From an uncultured Myxococcales bacterium (GTDB lineage Bacteria > Myxococcota_A > UBA9042 > DTJE01), in NCBI GenBank assembly GCA_937975765.1, contig CALJUR010000038.1:1-50225 (forward strand): a stretch of 50,225 bases of DNA. The letters run 5' to 3'. Below, in pieces: positions 17,158 through 25,373 of this stretch. Numbering within the stretch: the stretch's first letter is position 1; the number at the start of each line of letters is the position of its first letter. The position numbers were made by a program, and so were the translations under genes. The notes under the pieces were generated by a model. That model had not been told where the DNA came from and did no database searches. It was given only the letters and a program-made list of their open reading frames with translations.

Positions 17158-18573
17158 ATGGAAGGAAACCTGCCTGCGTGCTTCAAGGCGTACGACGTCC
17201 GGGGCCGGGTGCCGGAGGACCTGGACGAGGCCCTGGCCGAAGGGGTCGGGCGGGCCTTCGTCGAGGTGCTGCAGGCGGATCGCGCGGCGGGGCTGGGCGC
17301 GGCGGACCGCGACGCAACCGATCGCGTCCGCGTGGCCCTGGGGCAGGACGTTCGCGAGTCGTCCCCGGCGCTGTCGACGGCGCTGGCCCGCGGCCTGATC
17401 CGGGGCGGCGCCGACGTGCTGGACCTGGGCCTGTGCGGCACCGAGATGGTGTACTTCGCGACGTTCCACCACCGGCTGGACGGCGGCATCATGGTGACCG
17501 CCAGCCACAATCCCAAGGGATACAACGGTCTGAAACTGGTCCGCGCCGGGGCGCGCCCGGTCAGCGGCGACACGGGGCTGCACGACCTGGGACGCGCGGC
17601 GGTCGCGGGAGGGCTGCCGGACGCCCCGGCGCCGGGCACGGTCTCGCGGCTGGACCTGCTGCCGGCCTACGTCGCGCACCTGCTGTCGTGGGTGGACCGG
17701 GACGCGCTGAAGCCCCTGAAGATCGTGGTGGACGCGGGCAACGGGTGCGCCGGGCCGGTGGCCGGGCGGCTGGCCTGCGAACTGCCCTTCCGCATCGTGC
17801 CGCTGCGCTTCCAGCCGGACGGCACCTTCCCGACCGGCGTCCCGAACCCGCTGCTGCCCGGCAACCGGGAACTGTGCGCGGACGCCGTGCGACGGGAGGG
17901 AGCCGACCTGGGCGTGGCGTTCGACGGCGACTTCGACCGCTGCTTCTTCTTCGACGACCGCGGCGATTTCGTCGAGGGGTACTACCTGGTCGGGCTGCTG
18001 GCGAAGCAGGCGCTGCGGCAGGCCCCGGGGGCGCGAATCGTGCACGACCCGCGCCTGACCTGGAACACCATCGACATCGTGCGCGCGTCGGGAGGCATCC
18101 CGGTGTGCAGCAAGACGGGCCACGCCTTCATCAAGGAGCGGATGCGGGCCGAGGACGCGGTCTACGGCGGCGAAATGAGCGCCCACCACTACTTCCGCCG
18201 CTTCGGCTACTGCGACTCGGGCATGATCCCGTGGCTGCTGGTCGCGACGCACCTGTGCCGGGAAGGCGTGACGCTTCACGACGCGATCGGCGACCGGATC
18301 GAGCGCTTCCCGTGCAGCGGGGAGATCAACCGGGAGGTCGCGGACATCGCAGCCTCGATCCGGGCGGTGCACGACCGGTACGCCCCGGTCGCCCTGGACG
18401 AGGACCGCACCGACGGGCTGTCGCTGACGTTCGCGGACTGGCGGTTCAACCTGAGGGGGTCGAACACCGAACCCCTGCTGCGCCTGAACGTCGAGACCCG
18501 TGCCGACCGGGAACTGCTGCACGACCGCACCGACGAGGTCCTTGCCGTCATCGACGGCCGTCCGGGCCTTTGA
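17158..18573 (+). CDS. manB: Phosphomannomutase/phosphoglucomutase
   Basis: A 471-residue alpha-D-phosphohexomutase that interconverts hexose 6- and 1-phosphates in the cytoplasm. The start FKAYDVRGRVPEDLD is typical of AlgC/ManB/CpsG. The catalytic phosphoserine is Ser116 in TASHNPKGYNG; the Mg2+ loop DGDFDR has D256, D258 and D260; the sugar loop is GGEMSAHHYF and the phosphate loop RGSNTEPLLRLN. With manC it supplies GDP-mannose for polysaccharide or glycan synthesis. GGGAGGGG lies just before the ATG. Its TGA lies within the -35 element of the next gene's promoter. Substrate preference (mannose or glucose) cannot be told apart here. Confidence 0.92.
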   Translation: MEGNLPACFKAYDVRGRVPEDLDEALAEGVGRAFVEVLQADRAAGLGAADRDATDRVRVALGQDVRESSPALSTALARGLIRGGADVLDLGLCGTEMVYFATFHHRLDGGIMVTASHNPKGYNGLKLVRAGARPVSGDTGLHDLGRAAVAGGLPDAPAPGTVSRLDLLPAYVAHLLSWVDRDALKPLKIVVDAGNGCAGPVAGRLACELPFRIVPLRFQPDGTFPTGVPNPLLPGNRELCADAVRREGADLGVAFDGDFDRCFFFDDRGDFVEGYYLVGLLAKQALRQAPGARIVHDPRLTWNTIDIVRASGGIPVCSKTGHAFIKERMRAEDAVYGGEMSAHHYFRRFGYCDSGMIPWLLVATHLCREGVTLHDAIGDRIERFPCSGEINREVADIAASIRAVHDRYAPVALDEDRTDGLSLTFADWRFNLRGSNTEPLLRLNVETRADRELLHDRTDEVLAVIDGRPGL

Positions 18574-18598
18574 CGCTATGCGTCATTTGCGTTATCCT
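18570..18598 (+). promoter_or_regulatory. Sigma-70-type promoter for rssA
   Basis: TTGACG (18570-18575), 17 bases and TATCCT (18593-18598), about 32 bases before the ATG. The -35 element contains the TGA stop of manB. Confidence 0.7.
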
Positions 18599-18630
18599 TC
18601 CCCCGGCTCGTTCGCGGAACGGAGGAAGCG

Positions 18631-19608
18631 ATGGCGACGCGCGACACGAAGAAGAACGGGAAGAGGAACCGCAACCCGAGAATCGGCCTGGCGCTGGGCG
18701 GCGGCGCGGCCCGCGGCTGGGCGCACCTGGGCGTGCTGCAGGCGCTGGAGGAGGCCGGGATCCGGCCGGTATGCGTGGCCGGCACCAGCATCGGGTCGCT
18801 GGTGGGCGCGGCCTGGGCGTCCGGCGGGCTGACCGACCTGCGGGCCGCCGTCGAGGGCCTGGATCGGCGCACGCTGGCCACGTTCCTGAACGTCGCGGTA
18901 CCGGCGTCCCGGCGCCTGGACGGCCCCTGGATCGAGTCGCTGATGCGGCGATTCGTCCGGGCCGAGTCCATCGCCGACCTGTCGGTGCCCTTCGCGGCGG
19001 TGGCGACCGACCTGTTCACCGCCCGGGAAGTGGTGATCCGCGAGGGCGACCCCATCGCGGCCATCCGGGCCAGTTGCGGCGTGCCGGGCCTGTTCCGGCC
19101 GGTCGTCCGGGACGGCCACCTGCTGATCGACGGCGGGATGGTGAACCCCGTGCCCGTCAACGTCGCCCGGGCCCTGGGCGCCGACTTCGTCATCGCGGTC
19201 GACATCAGCCACCGCGTCGTCGAGGACAGCCCGTACCTGCCGCGACCGGCAGAGGTCGACGATGCCGAGTCCGGCAGCGTGTTCCCGGCGTGGATGAACC
19301 GGCTGCTGACGGCCTCGGGCCTGCCCTTCCGGCCGCGGCATCCGAACGGGCCCGCGATGCCCGGGTTCCGGGAACTGCTGATGTCCTCCGTGGCCGTGGG
19401 CGAGGTGACGATCGGCGACCTGCGGCTGAAGGTGGACCCGCCGGACATCCTGCTTCGGCCGAAGGTCGGCCACATCCGCTTCCTGGACTTCACGCACGGG
19501 ACCGAGGCGATCCAGGCGGGTTACGAGGTGACCGTCGAGGCCCTGGCACAGGCCGGGCTGGCACGGCCGGCCCCCGCCGTCGAGGTGCCGGCCGCCCTCA
19601 CGGCGTGA
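18631..19608 (+). CDS. rssA: Patatin-like phospholipase, RssA type
   Basis: A 325-residue patatin-family serine lipase. It has a polybasic start (residues 1-17), then the oxyanion loop LALGGGAARGWAHLGVL, the nucleophile motif GTSIG with Ser53 and the catalytic Asp167 in DGGMVNPVPV, completing the Ser-Asp dyad. It lacks a signal peptide and has the length of E. coli RssA. It likely hydrolyses phospholipid or lysophospholipid on the cytoplasmic side. It has its own strong promoter (18570-18598) overlapping the end of manB. Its last 11 bases overlap the end of murB on the other strand. Confidence 0.9.
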   Translation: MATRDTKKNGKRNRNPRIGLALGGGAARGWAHLGVLQALEEAGIRPVCVAGTSIGSLVGAAWASGGLTDLRAAVEGLDRRTLATFLNVAVPASRRLDGPWIESLMRRFVRAESIADLSVPFAAVATDLFTAREVVIREGDPIAAIRASCGVPGLFRPVVRDGHLLIDGGMVNPVPVNVARALGADFVIAVDISHRVVEDSPYLPRPAEVDDAESGSVFPAWMNRLLTASGLPFRPRHPNGPAMPGFRELLMSSVAVGEVTIGDLRLKVDPPDILLRPKVGHIRFLDFTHGTEAIQAGYEVTVEALAQAGLARPAPAVEVPAALTA

Positions 19609-20641
19609 CGCCGGCACCGATCACGGTCGGCTCGATCGCCAGCCCCACCCCGAACCGGTCCTTCACGACCTGCTGGATCTCCCGGGCCAGTCCCAGCACG
19701 TCGCTGCCGGTCGCGCCCCCCAGGTTCACCAGCACCAGCGCGTGCGCCGGATGCACCCCTGCTGCCCCGCGCCGCACGCCCTTGAAGCCGCACTGCTCGA
19801 TCAGCCAGGCGGCGGCCAGCTTGACGCGTCCGTCCCCCGACGGGAAGGTCGGCATCCCCGGCCAGGACCGTGCCATCGCACGGGCCGTCGCCGCGTCGAC
19901 GACCGGGTTCTGGAAGAACGACCCGGCGTTCCCGGTGTCGGCCGGGTCCGGCAGCCGCGACCGCCGCAGGTGCCGGACCGCCTCGGCCACGTCCTCGGGC
20001 GCCGGGTTCGCGATGCCGCGGGCATCCAGTTCCCGGGCCAGCGCCGCGTAGGACGCGTCGACGGTCGGCCGCCGGGACAGGCCCAGGGTCACGGCGGCGA
20101 TCACGAACCGGTCGCGCAGGGGCCCCTTGAAGGCGCTGTCCCGGTAGGCGAAGGCGCAGTCGGCGTTCCCGAAGGTGCGCGTCCGCCCGGTCGCGACCTC
20201 GACCGCCTCGACCTCGGCGACGAACTCCCGCACCTCGGCCCCATAGGCCCCGATGTTCTGGATCGGGGCGGCGCCGGCGGTGCCGGGGATCAGGACCAGG
20301 TTCTGCAGGCCGTACAGGCCCGCCGACAGCGTGCGGTCGCACAGGTCCGGCCACGACTCGCCGGCACCCACCCGGACCCGCACGCCCTCCGGCCCGTCGG
20401 ACACGATGTCGAACCCCGGGATCGCGACCTGCACGACCAGGCCCGGCGGGTCGCCGGCCAGCACCACGTTGCTGCCGCCGCCCAGGGGCAGGACCGGCAG
20501 TCCCCGTTCCCGGGCGAAGGCCAGGGCCTCCTGGAGGCCGGCGAACGACTCCACCCGGGCGAAGAAGGGCGCGATGGCGGGAAGTCCGAAGGTGTTCAGG
20601 TCCCGCAGCGGCTGCCGGCGTCGGATCTCCATCGGCGGCAT
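19598..20641 (-). CDS. murB: UDP-N-acetylenolpyruvoylglucosamine reductase
   Basis: A 347-residue FAD enzyme reducing UDP-GlcNAc-enolpyruvate with NADPH to UDP-MurNAc, the second committed step of peptidoglycan synthesis. It is the E. coli-like (type I) form: NTFGLPA, LGGGSNVVLAGD (FAD pyrophosphate), IPGTAGAAPIQNIGAYG, FAYRDSAFK with Arg167, and the catalytic NAGSFFQNP with Ser241. The C-terminal insertion region and AAWLIEQCGFKG are as expected. The start is ATG at 20641 or 20632; neither has a strong ribosome site. It is unusual in standing apart from other mur genes. It is divergent from the oxidoreductase gene. Confidence 0.93.
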   Translation of the reverse strand: MPPMEIRRRQPLRDLNTFGLPAIAPFFARVESFAGLQEALAFARERGLPVLPLGGGSNVVLAGDPPGLVVQVAIPGFDIVSDGPEGVRVRVGAGESWPDLCDRTLSAGLYGLQNLVLIPGTAGAAPIQNIGAYGAEVREFVAEVEAVEVATGRTRTFGNADCAFAYRDSAFKGPLRDRFVIAAVTLGLSRRPTVDASYAALARELDARGIANPAPEDVAEAVRHLRRSRLPDPADTGNAGSFFQNPVVDAATARAMARSWPGMPTFPSGDGRVKLAAAWLIEQCGFKGVRRGAAGVHPAHALVLVNLGGATGSDVLGLAREIQQVVKDRFGVGLAIEPTVIGAGVTP

Positions 20642-20689
20642 GAAAGCACCCCGGGCCCGGGACGTCAACCGGGAAGGGCGGCCGGCGCG

Positions 20690-20719
20690 TTGACGGGACG
20701 CGCGGTCGCGGCCTATCCT
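20690..20719 (+). promoter_or_regulatory. Promoter for the Gfo/Idh/MocA gene
   Basis: TTGACG (20690-20695), 18 bases and TATCCT (20714-20719), about 29 bases before the ATG. Confidence 0.65.
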
Positions 20720-20748
20720 CGACCGGACCGCCAGGAACGGGGGGAACG

Positions 20749-21753
20749 ATGCCGACCGCCATCCGGGCCATCGGGGACCTGCGCTGGGGCGTGCTGGGGA
20801 CGGCGGACATCGCCCGGACCGTGCTGTCGGCCCTGCGCGCCGCCGGCGCCGGGCGGGTCGAGGCGGTGGCCAGCCGGGACGCCGGGCGGGCGCAGGCCTT
20901 CGCACGCGAACTGGACATCCCGCTGGCCTTCTGCGGGTACGACGAGATGCTGCGATCGGGGGCGGTGGACCTGGTCTACAACCCCCTGCCGAACACGCTG
21001 CACGCCCAGTGGACGGTGAAGGCGCTGGAGGCGGGCCTGCCGGTCCTGTGCGAGAAGCCCCTGGCCCTGCACGCCTCCGAGGGGCGATCGATCGCGGACG
21101 CCGCCCGCCAGGCCGGCCTGCCGGTGGCCGAGGCCTTCATGTACCGCTTCCACCCCGTGTTCGACGCCGTCCGCGACGCGATCGCGCGGGGGACCATCGG
21201 CCGCCCGTCCACGATGCGCAGCGCCTTCACGTTCCTGGACGAACGCGACGAGTCCACGCCCGCCTCCGCCAGCCTGGGCGGCGGGTCGCTGCGGGACGTC
21301 GGCTGCTACTGCGTCAACCTGTCCCGCCTGCTGGCCGGCGCCGAGCCGCTGCGCGCCACCGCGGTCGAAAGGCGGGAGGGCGTGGACTGGACGATGACCG
21401 GCGTGCTGGAGTTCCCGTCGGGCTTCCTGGCCCAGTTCGAATGCAGCATCGAGAGCCACGAGCGGCACGAGGCGTCGATCTCGGGCAGCCACGGCACGAT
21501 CCGGCTGCCCGACCCGTGGTTCCCCGGCACCGGTTCCGCCCGCTACCTCCTGGCCCGCGGCACGACCGAGGAGGCGGTGGAGGCGGCCGGCGCCGACCCC
21601 TACGGGCTGGAGGTGCTGGACTTCGCGCGCGCCGTGGCCACGCGCACGCCGCCCCGGTGGCCGATCGAGGACTCGATCGCGAACCTGTCGGCGATGGACG
21701 CGCTGTTCGAGTCCGCGAGGACGGGCAGGACGGTGAGGGTGGCGCCGGCCTGA
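20749..21753 (+). CDS. Gfo/Idh/MocA family NAD(P)-dependent oxidoreductase
   Basis: A 334-residue two-domain dehydrogenase. The Rossmann fold begins with WGVLGTADIARTVLSAL, the family's GxxGxxxIA pattern. The cofactor/substrate motif EKPLALH is at about residues 103-109, and EAFMYRFHP follows, as in glucose-fructose oxidoreductase and dihydrodiol dehydrogenase-like members. Such enzymes oxidise or reduce sugars and cyclitols. No dedicated pathway genes are nearby, so the substrate is open. A promoter candidate (20690-20719) precedes it. GGGGGAACG lies next to the ATG. Confidence 0.88.
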   Translation: MPTAIRAIGDLRWGVLGTADIARTVLSALRAAGAGRVEAVASRDAGRAQAFARELDIPLAFCGYDEMLRSGAVDLVYNPLPNTLHAQWTVKALEAGLPVLCEKPLALHASEGRSIADAARQAGLPVAEAFMYRFHPVFDAVRDAIARGTIGRPSTMRSAFTFLDERDESTPASASLGGGSLRDVGCYCVNLSRLLAGAEPLRATAVERREGVDWTMTGVLEFPSGFLAQFECSIESHERHEASISGSHGTIRLPDPWFPGTGSARYLLARGTTEEAVEAAGADPYGLEVLDFARAVATRTPPRWPIEDSIANLSAMDALFESARTGRTVRVAPA

Positions 21754-21774
21754 CGGGGCCGGGAAGGGAACGGG

Positions 21775-23640
21775 CTACTCCGCGACCGCCGGGTGGTCCG
21801 CGCAGACCGCGTCCAGCATCGGGCCGCCCGCGAAGGCGATCACCCCCGACGACCGAACCCCGCTGCCGGCGCCGGTCCCGATCCCGGACAGGCCCCCCAG
21901 GACCAGCACCGATCCCGTCCCGATTCCGGCCACCGTCGCACCCAACCGCTCCACGTCCACGTACTGGGCCAGGGTGCGAACGGCCGACGCCGTGCCCAGG
22001 TCGAAGGCGGTCGCCGATCGCGGGAAGCAGACCGCCGGGTTGCCCTGGCAGTCGGCGAACGACGAGTGGGTGAACGACTGGTAGCCGCCCGCCAGCAGCC
22101 ACCGGCCGGGGCCGGCCGAACCGATCGGGACGAACGGGGCGACGCCGGCAAGGGAGCGGGCCGCCCAGTCCCCCGCGTCCACCGGCGTCATCGTGGCGCC
22201 CGCGTCCAGCCCGAAGTGCCCGCCGGCCGCGACCATCGTCAGGATCCAGGCCTGCGGCTCGGCGGGCAGCGGGTCGTCGTAGGCGAACGGGTCGCCGACC
22301 CGGCTGCCGCCCGCGACCAGCACCTTCGCCGTGGCACCGTCGTCCTGGAGGACCGCCACGGCCGGGAAGGCCGTCGCCCGCCGGCCGGCCGGCGGGAACC
22401 CCGCCTCCGGCAGCACCGACGAGGACACCGCATTCCCGGCAACCCTCAGCACCTCGGGCCGCGCGGCCGCCGACCCGTCCCAGCCGCCGACCAGCAGCAG
22501 GTCGCCCGTGGACAGGTACGTCGCCGCGCCTCCGAAACGGGGGGTCGCCAGCATGCCGGATACCGGGGCGCCCTGGCTGACCTTGTCGGCGGTCGCCTGC
22601 GGGAACAGGGCCACCACGCCGGTCGGCTTGCCGTCGGTCCCCAGGCCGCCCGCCATCGCGAAGGCCTGCGCGGACTGCCCCTCCTTCGAACGGACGGCCA
22701 CGGACGGCCAGGACCCGACGTCCAGGACCTGGACTCCCCAGACGTTGCCGTCGTCCAGCGACAGGACCTCGACCGCCTTCCCGGGGGCCGCCCCGGGGAG
22801 AACCGGGGGCAGGCCCGCCGGCCCGGCGTAACCGGTCGGAGCCACCTGTGCCGAGACCGCCCCCCCGAACACCGCGACCGTCGTCGCATCCAGGAACGCC
22901 AGGCCATGCCCCAGCCGTCCCGACGCCAGCACCTGGGTGTCGTCCACCGACTTCGCGTCCGTGGCGCGGATCGCCGTGAACAGACCCGTCTGCGGGTGGA
23001 ACTCCCAGGCCCGCCGCCCGCCCGAAAGCCGGTCCTGCGCCAGCAGGTCCGGGGCCCCGCCGGCCACGACGACCCGGCCGTCCGGACCCGTCGCGGCCGC
23101 GGCGAACGCCATCCGGCCGGAGGTCAGGAACCCGTCCCCGTCGAATCCCGGCGCCAGCGGGTTCAGGTTGCTGCCGCCGACGCACGCCAGCCCCTGCACG
23201 GGTGACAGGAACACGACCGGGGCGGTCTTCGACGACTCCTCGACCCGGACCGAGGGGGCCACGCCCCACCACGTCGCCACGTCCCCCCGGCACCCGGCCA
23301 CCTGCATGCGGTATTCCCCGGGAACCAATCCCTCCAGCACGATCGCGCCCCGACCGCCGCGATCCTTCGCCCGGTCCTCGGCCAGCCGATCGGCCGGGAC
23401 CGTTGCGGACGCGGCCACCTGGCCGTCGCCGCCGCGAAGCACGATCACCACCCGGTCCACGTCGGGGGGCAGCGCGTGGGTCTCGGCGGGGAGGCTGTCA
23501 CAGCCTTCCTCGGCCTGGGTCGCGAAGTGGATGCCGATCCCCGGGTCTTCGTCGCCGTCCCCGCACGCCGCCACCGGCGCGCAGAGACAGGCCAGGGATG
23601 CCAGCAGGATGCGGACGGGACGGGGATTCCGAAGCGTCAT
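21775..23640 (-). CDS. Kelch-like beta-propeller lipoprotein
   Basis: A 621-residue lipoprotein (APVAAC, lipidated C26). After a domain of about 130 residues with an Ig-like feel (GDGQVAASATVPADRL, EYRMQVAGC), the protein contains several kelch-like blades. Each has hydrophobic strands ending in VVVAGG, VAVFGG, LLLVGG, VLVAGG, LLAGG or VLGG, spaced irregularly at 40-80 residues. This suggests a surface beta-propeller used for binding. It is 42 bases downstream of another kelch-like lipoprotein gene in the same direction, probably the same operon. No catalytic residue pattern was seen. Confidence 0.8.
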   Translation of the reverse strand: MTLRNPRPVRILLASLACLCAPVAACGDGDEDPGIGIHFATQAEEGCDSLPAETHALPPDVDRVVIVLRGGDGQVAASATVPADRLAEDRAKDRGGRGAIVLEGLVPGEYRMQVAGCRGDVATWWGVAPSVRVEESSKTAPVVFLSPVQGLACVGGSNLNPLAPGFDGDGFLTSGRMAFAAAATGPDGRVVVAGGAPDLLAQDRLSGGRRAWEFHPQTGLFTAIRATDAKSVDDTQVLASGRLGHGLAFLDATTVAVFGGAVSAQVAPTGYAGPAGLPPVLPGAAPGKAVEVLSLDDGNVWGVQVLDVGSWPSVAVRSKEGQSAQAFAMAGGLGTDGKPTGVVALFPQATADKVSQGAPVSGMLATPRFGGAATYLSTGDLLLVGGWDGSAAARPEVLRVAGNAVSSSVLPEAGFPPAGRRATAFPAVAVLQDDGATAKVLVAGGSRVGDPFAYDDPLPAEPQAWILTMVAAGGHFGLDAGATMTPVDAGDWAARSLAGVAPFVPIGSAGPGRWLLAGGYQSFTHSSFADCQGNPAVCFPRSATAFDLGTASAVRTLAQYVDVERLGATVAGIGTGSVLVLGGLSGIGTGAGSGVRSSGVIAFAGGPMLDAVCADHPAVAE

Positions 23641-23682
23641 GGGCCCTCCCGGGAGCCCGGGGCCCGGGGCATGGGAATGCCC

Positions 23683-25362
23683 CTACTCCGGGTTGTACAG
23701 GATCGGGTCGGGGGTCACGTTCGCCTCGGAGACTCCCCCGACCAGCAGCACCTTGTGCGTGCCATCGAACAGCGCCGCGTGACCCACGCGGGACGCCTCC
23801 AGATCGGGCGTGCGGCCCGCGAACAGTTGCGGAACGCGGTAGCACGGCGGCGTGTTGTTCTCGCCCTGGCAGACGACGGTCTCGACGATCACCTCGGTTC
23901 GCGTGGTCGCCCCGCCCTCGCCTCGGCCGCCGGCCAGGAAGACCGTGTTGCGGTCCAGCAGGGTGCCGGTGACGCCGCCGCGGGCGGAGGCCATCACCAG
24001 GATGTCCGGGTTGAAGGCCTTCGCGCCCACGAGGTAGACGTCGATGCGGTCGGTCGGCTGGGTGGCCCCCTTCTGCGTGAAGCCGCCCGCCACGTAGACC
24101 AGGCCCTGCCCGGGCACGTAGACCGCGGTGTGCAGCGAGCGCCCCGCGACCGGCAGGTCCGTCAGGGCGGATTCGTCGCGGCGAACCACGTTGGAGAAAT
24201 CGTTGCCCTGCAAGGGGTTGAGGGCGTACGCCTCGACCAGCGACACCATCCCGCCGTCGTTCTCGCCGCCCATCAGCACGAAGGCCGGCAGCGCGTTCCC
24301 GTCGGCGCCCTCGCCGTAGTTCGGCAGGTAGGTCATCGTGTGGTTGTAGCGGGCCGTTCCGAACTCGTCGGCGTTCACGCCGGGCGACAGCGGCCCGAGG
24401 GCCACGGTGCCCACGCCCACCATGTAGAGGTTCCACGTGCCGCCCGCCGGCTTGTACGTGCAGTCGCCGCCCGCCAGGAACAGGATGTTCTGGTCCGGGT
24501 ACGCCAGCGCCGCCGTGAACAGCGCGCGCCCGGTTCCGCCCATCCACTGGTCCTCCGGCAGCATCTCGAACGAGCCCGTGCCGGGGTTGAAGATCTCGAT
24601 CTTGTCGGTGATCCCGCCGGGACTGTAGCCGCCCAGGATCAGCACCCGGCCGTCCGACCGGTTCGGACCGCCCAGCTTGACGGCGGCGTGGTGCGTGCGG
24701 GCCAGTTTCATCGTCCCGACGGCCTTGAAGGTCCCGGTCCGCGGGTCGAATACCTCGGCGTCCGCGGTGATGGATTCCAGGTCCTCGGGCCGGTACCACG
24801 TCGCCGCGCCGGTCTTCGCCTTCGCGCCGCCCGCGATCAGGATGGTCCCGTCGTCCAGTTCCGTCATCGTGGCCCCGACGCGGTACTTGTTCGCCATTGC
24901 GGACGTCTGCGTGCCGCCCTCGACGAGCCCGGTCGGCGGCAGGAAGGCGTTCCGCGTCGTCACGAACACCGTCTCGTTGCGCACCGCGCGCCCGGGCAGT
25001 TTCATCGGGACGGTGCGTCCGCGGGCGATGATGTCGTTGCCCACGCCCTCGTCGCACGTGTTGCGACAGATCTCGACCGTCAACTGCCGGTCGTATCCCT
25101 CGGGGAAGACGGGCAGGTCCCCGCCGCCCGCCAGGAAACTGTAGGACGTCGCGACGTCGGACATGCCGGGCCCCGACATCGTGAACTTGATCACCTTGGC
25201 GCCGTCCACGGGGTTCGTCGGGGCATCCCCCACCACGCTGGCGGCCTGCACCGTGACCACCTGCGCCTCCAGCATCGAATCCGCCGTCCCGTCGCCACCG
25301 CATCCGGAGAGGGAGGCGGCGAAAGCGAGCACCATGAACAGGGTCGTCACACGATTCCGCAT
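23683..25362 (-). CDS. Kelch-repeat lipoprotein
   Basis: A 559-residue lipoprotein (ASLSGC, lipidated C20). Kelch-type blades are clearer than in its neighbour: ILIAGG, VLILGGYSPGG, ILFLAGG, FVLMGGEN, LVYVAGG, VFLAGGRG and VLLVGG, many followed by a D/E-containing loop and a conserved aromatic about 20 residues on. An N-terminal domain of about 150 residues precedes the propeller. GGAGGAAGCG lies just before the ATG, giving the start. It begins 11 bases after the PEGA gene, so the three genes 27035 to 21775 likely form one transcript. It is predicted on the cell surface, with a binding or adhesion role inferred. Confidence 0.85.
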   Translation of the reverse strand: MRNRVTTLFMVLAFAASLSGCGGDGTADSMLEAQVVTVQAASVVGDAPTNPVDGAKVIKFTMSGPGMSDVATSYSFLAGGGDLPVFPEGYDRQLTVEICRNTCDEGVGNDIIARGRTVPMKLPGRAVRNETVFVTTRNAFLPPTGLVEGGTQTSAMANKYRVGATMTELDDGTILIAGGAKAKTGAATWYRPEDLESITADAEVFDPRTGTFKAVGTMKLARTHHAAVKLGGPNRSDGRVLILGGYSPGGITDKIEIFNPGTGSFEMLPEDQWMGGTGRALFTAALAYPDQNILFLAGGDCTYKPAGGTWNLYMVGVGTVALGPLSPGVNADEFGTARYNHTMTYLPNYGEGADGNALPAFVLMGGENDGGMVSLVEAYALNPLQGNDFSNVVRRDESALTDLPVAGRSLHTAVYVPGQGLVYVAGGFTQKGATQPTDRIDVYLVGAKAFNPDILVMASARGGVTGTLLDRNTVFLAGGRGEGGATTRTEVIVETVVCQGENNTPPCYRVPQLFAGRTPDLEASRVGHAALFDGTHKVLLVGGVSEANVTPDPILYNPE

Positions 25363-25373
25363 CGCTTCCTCCA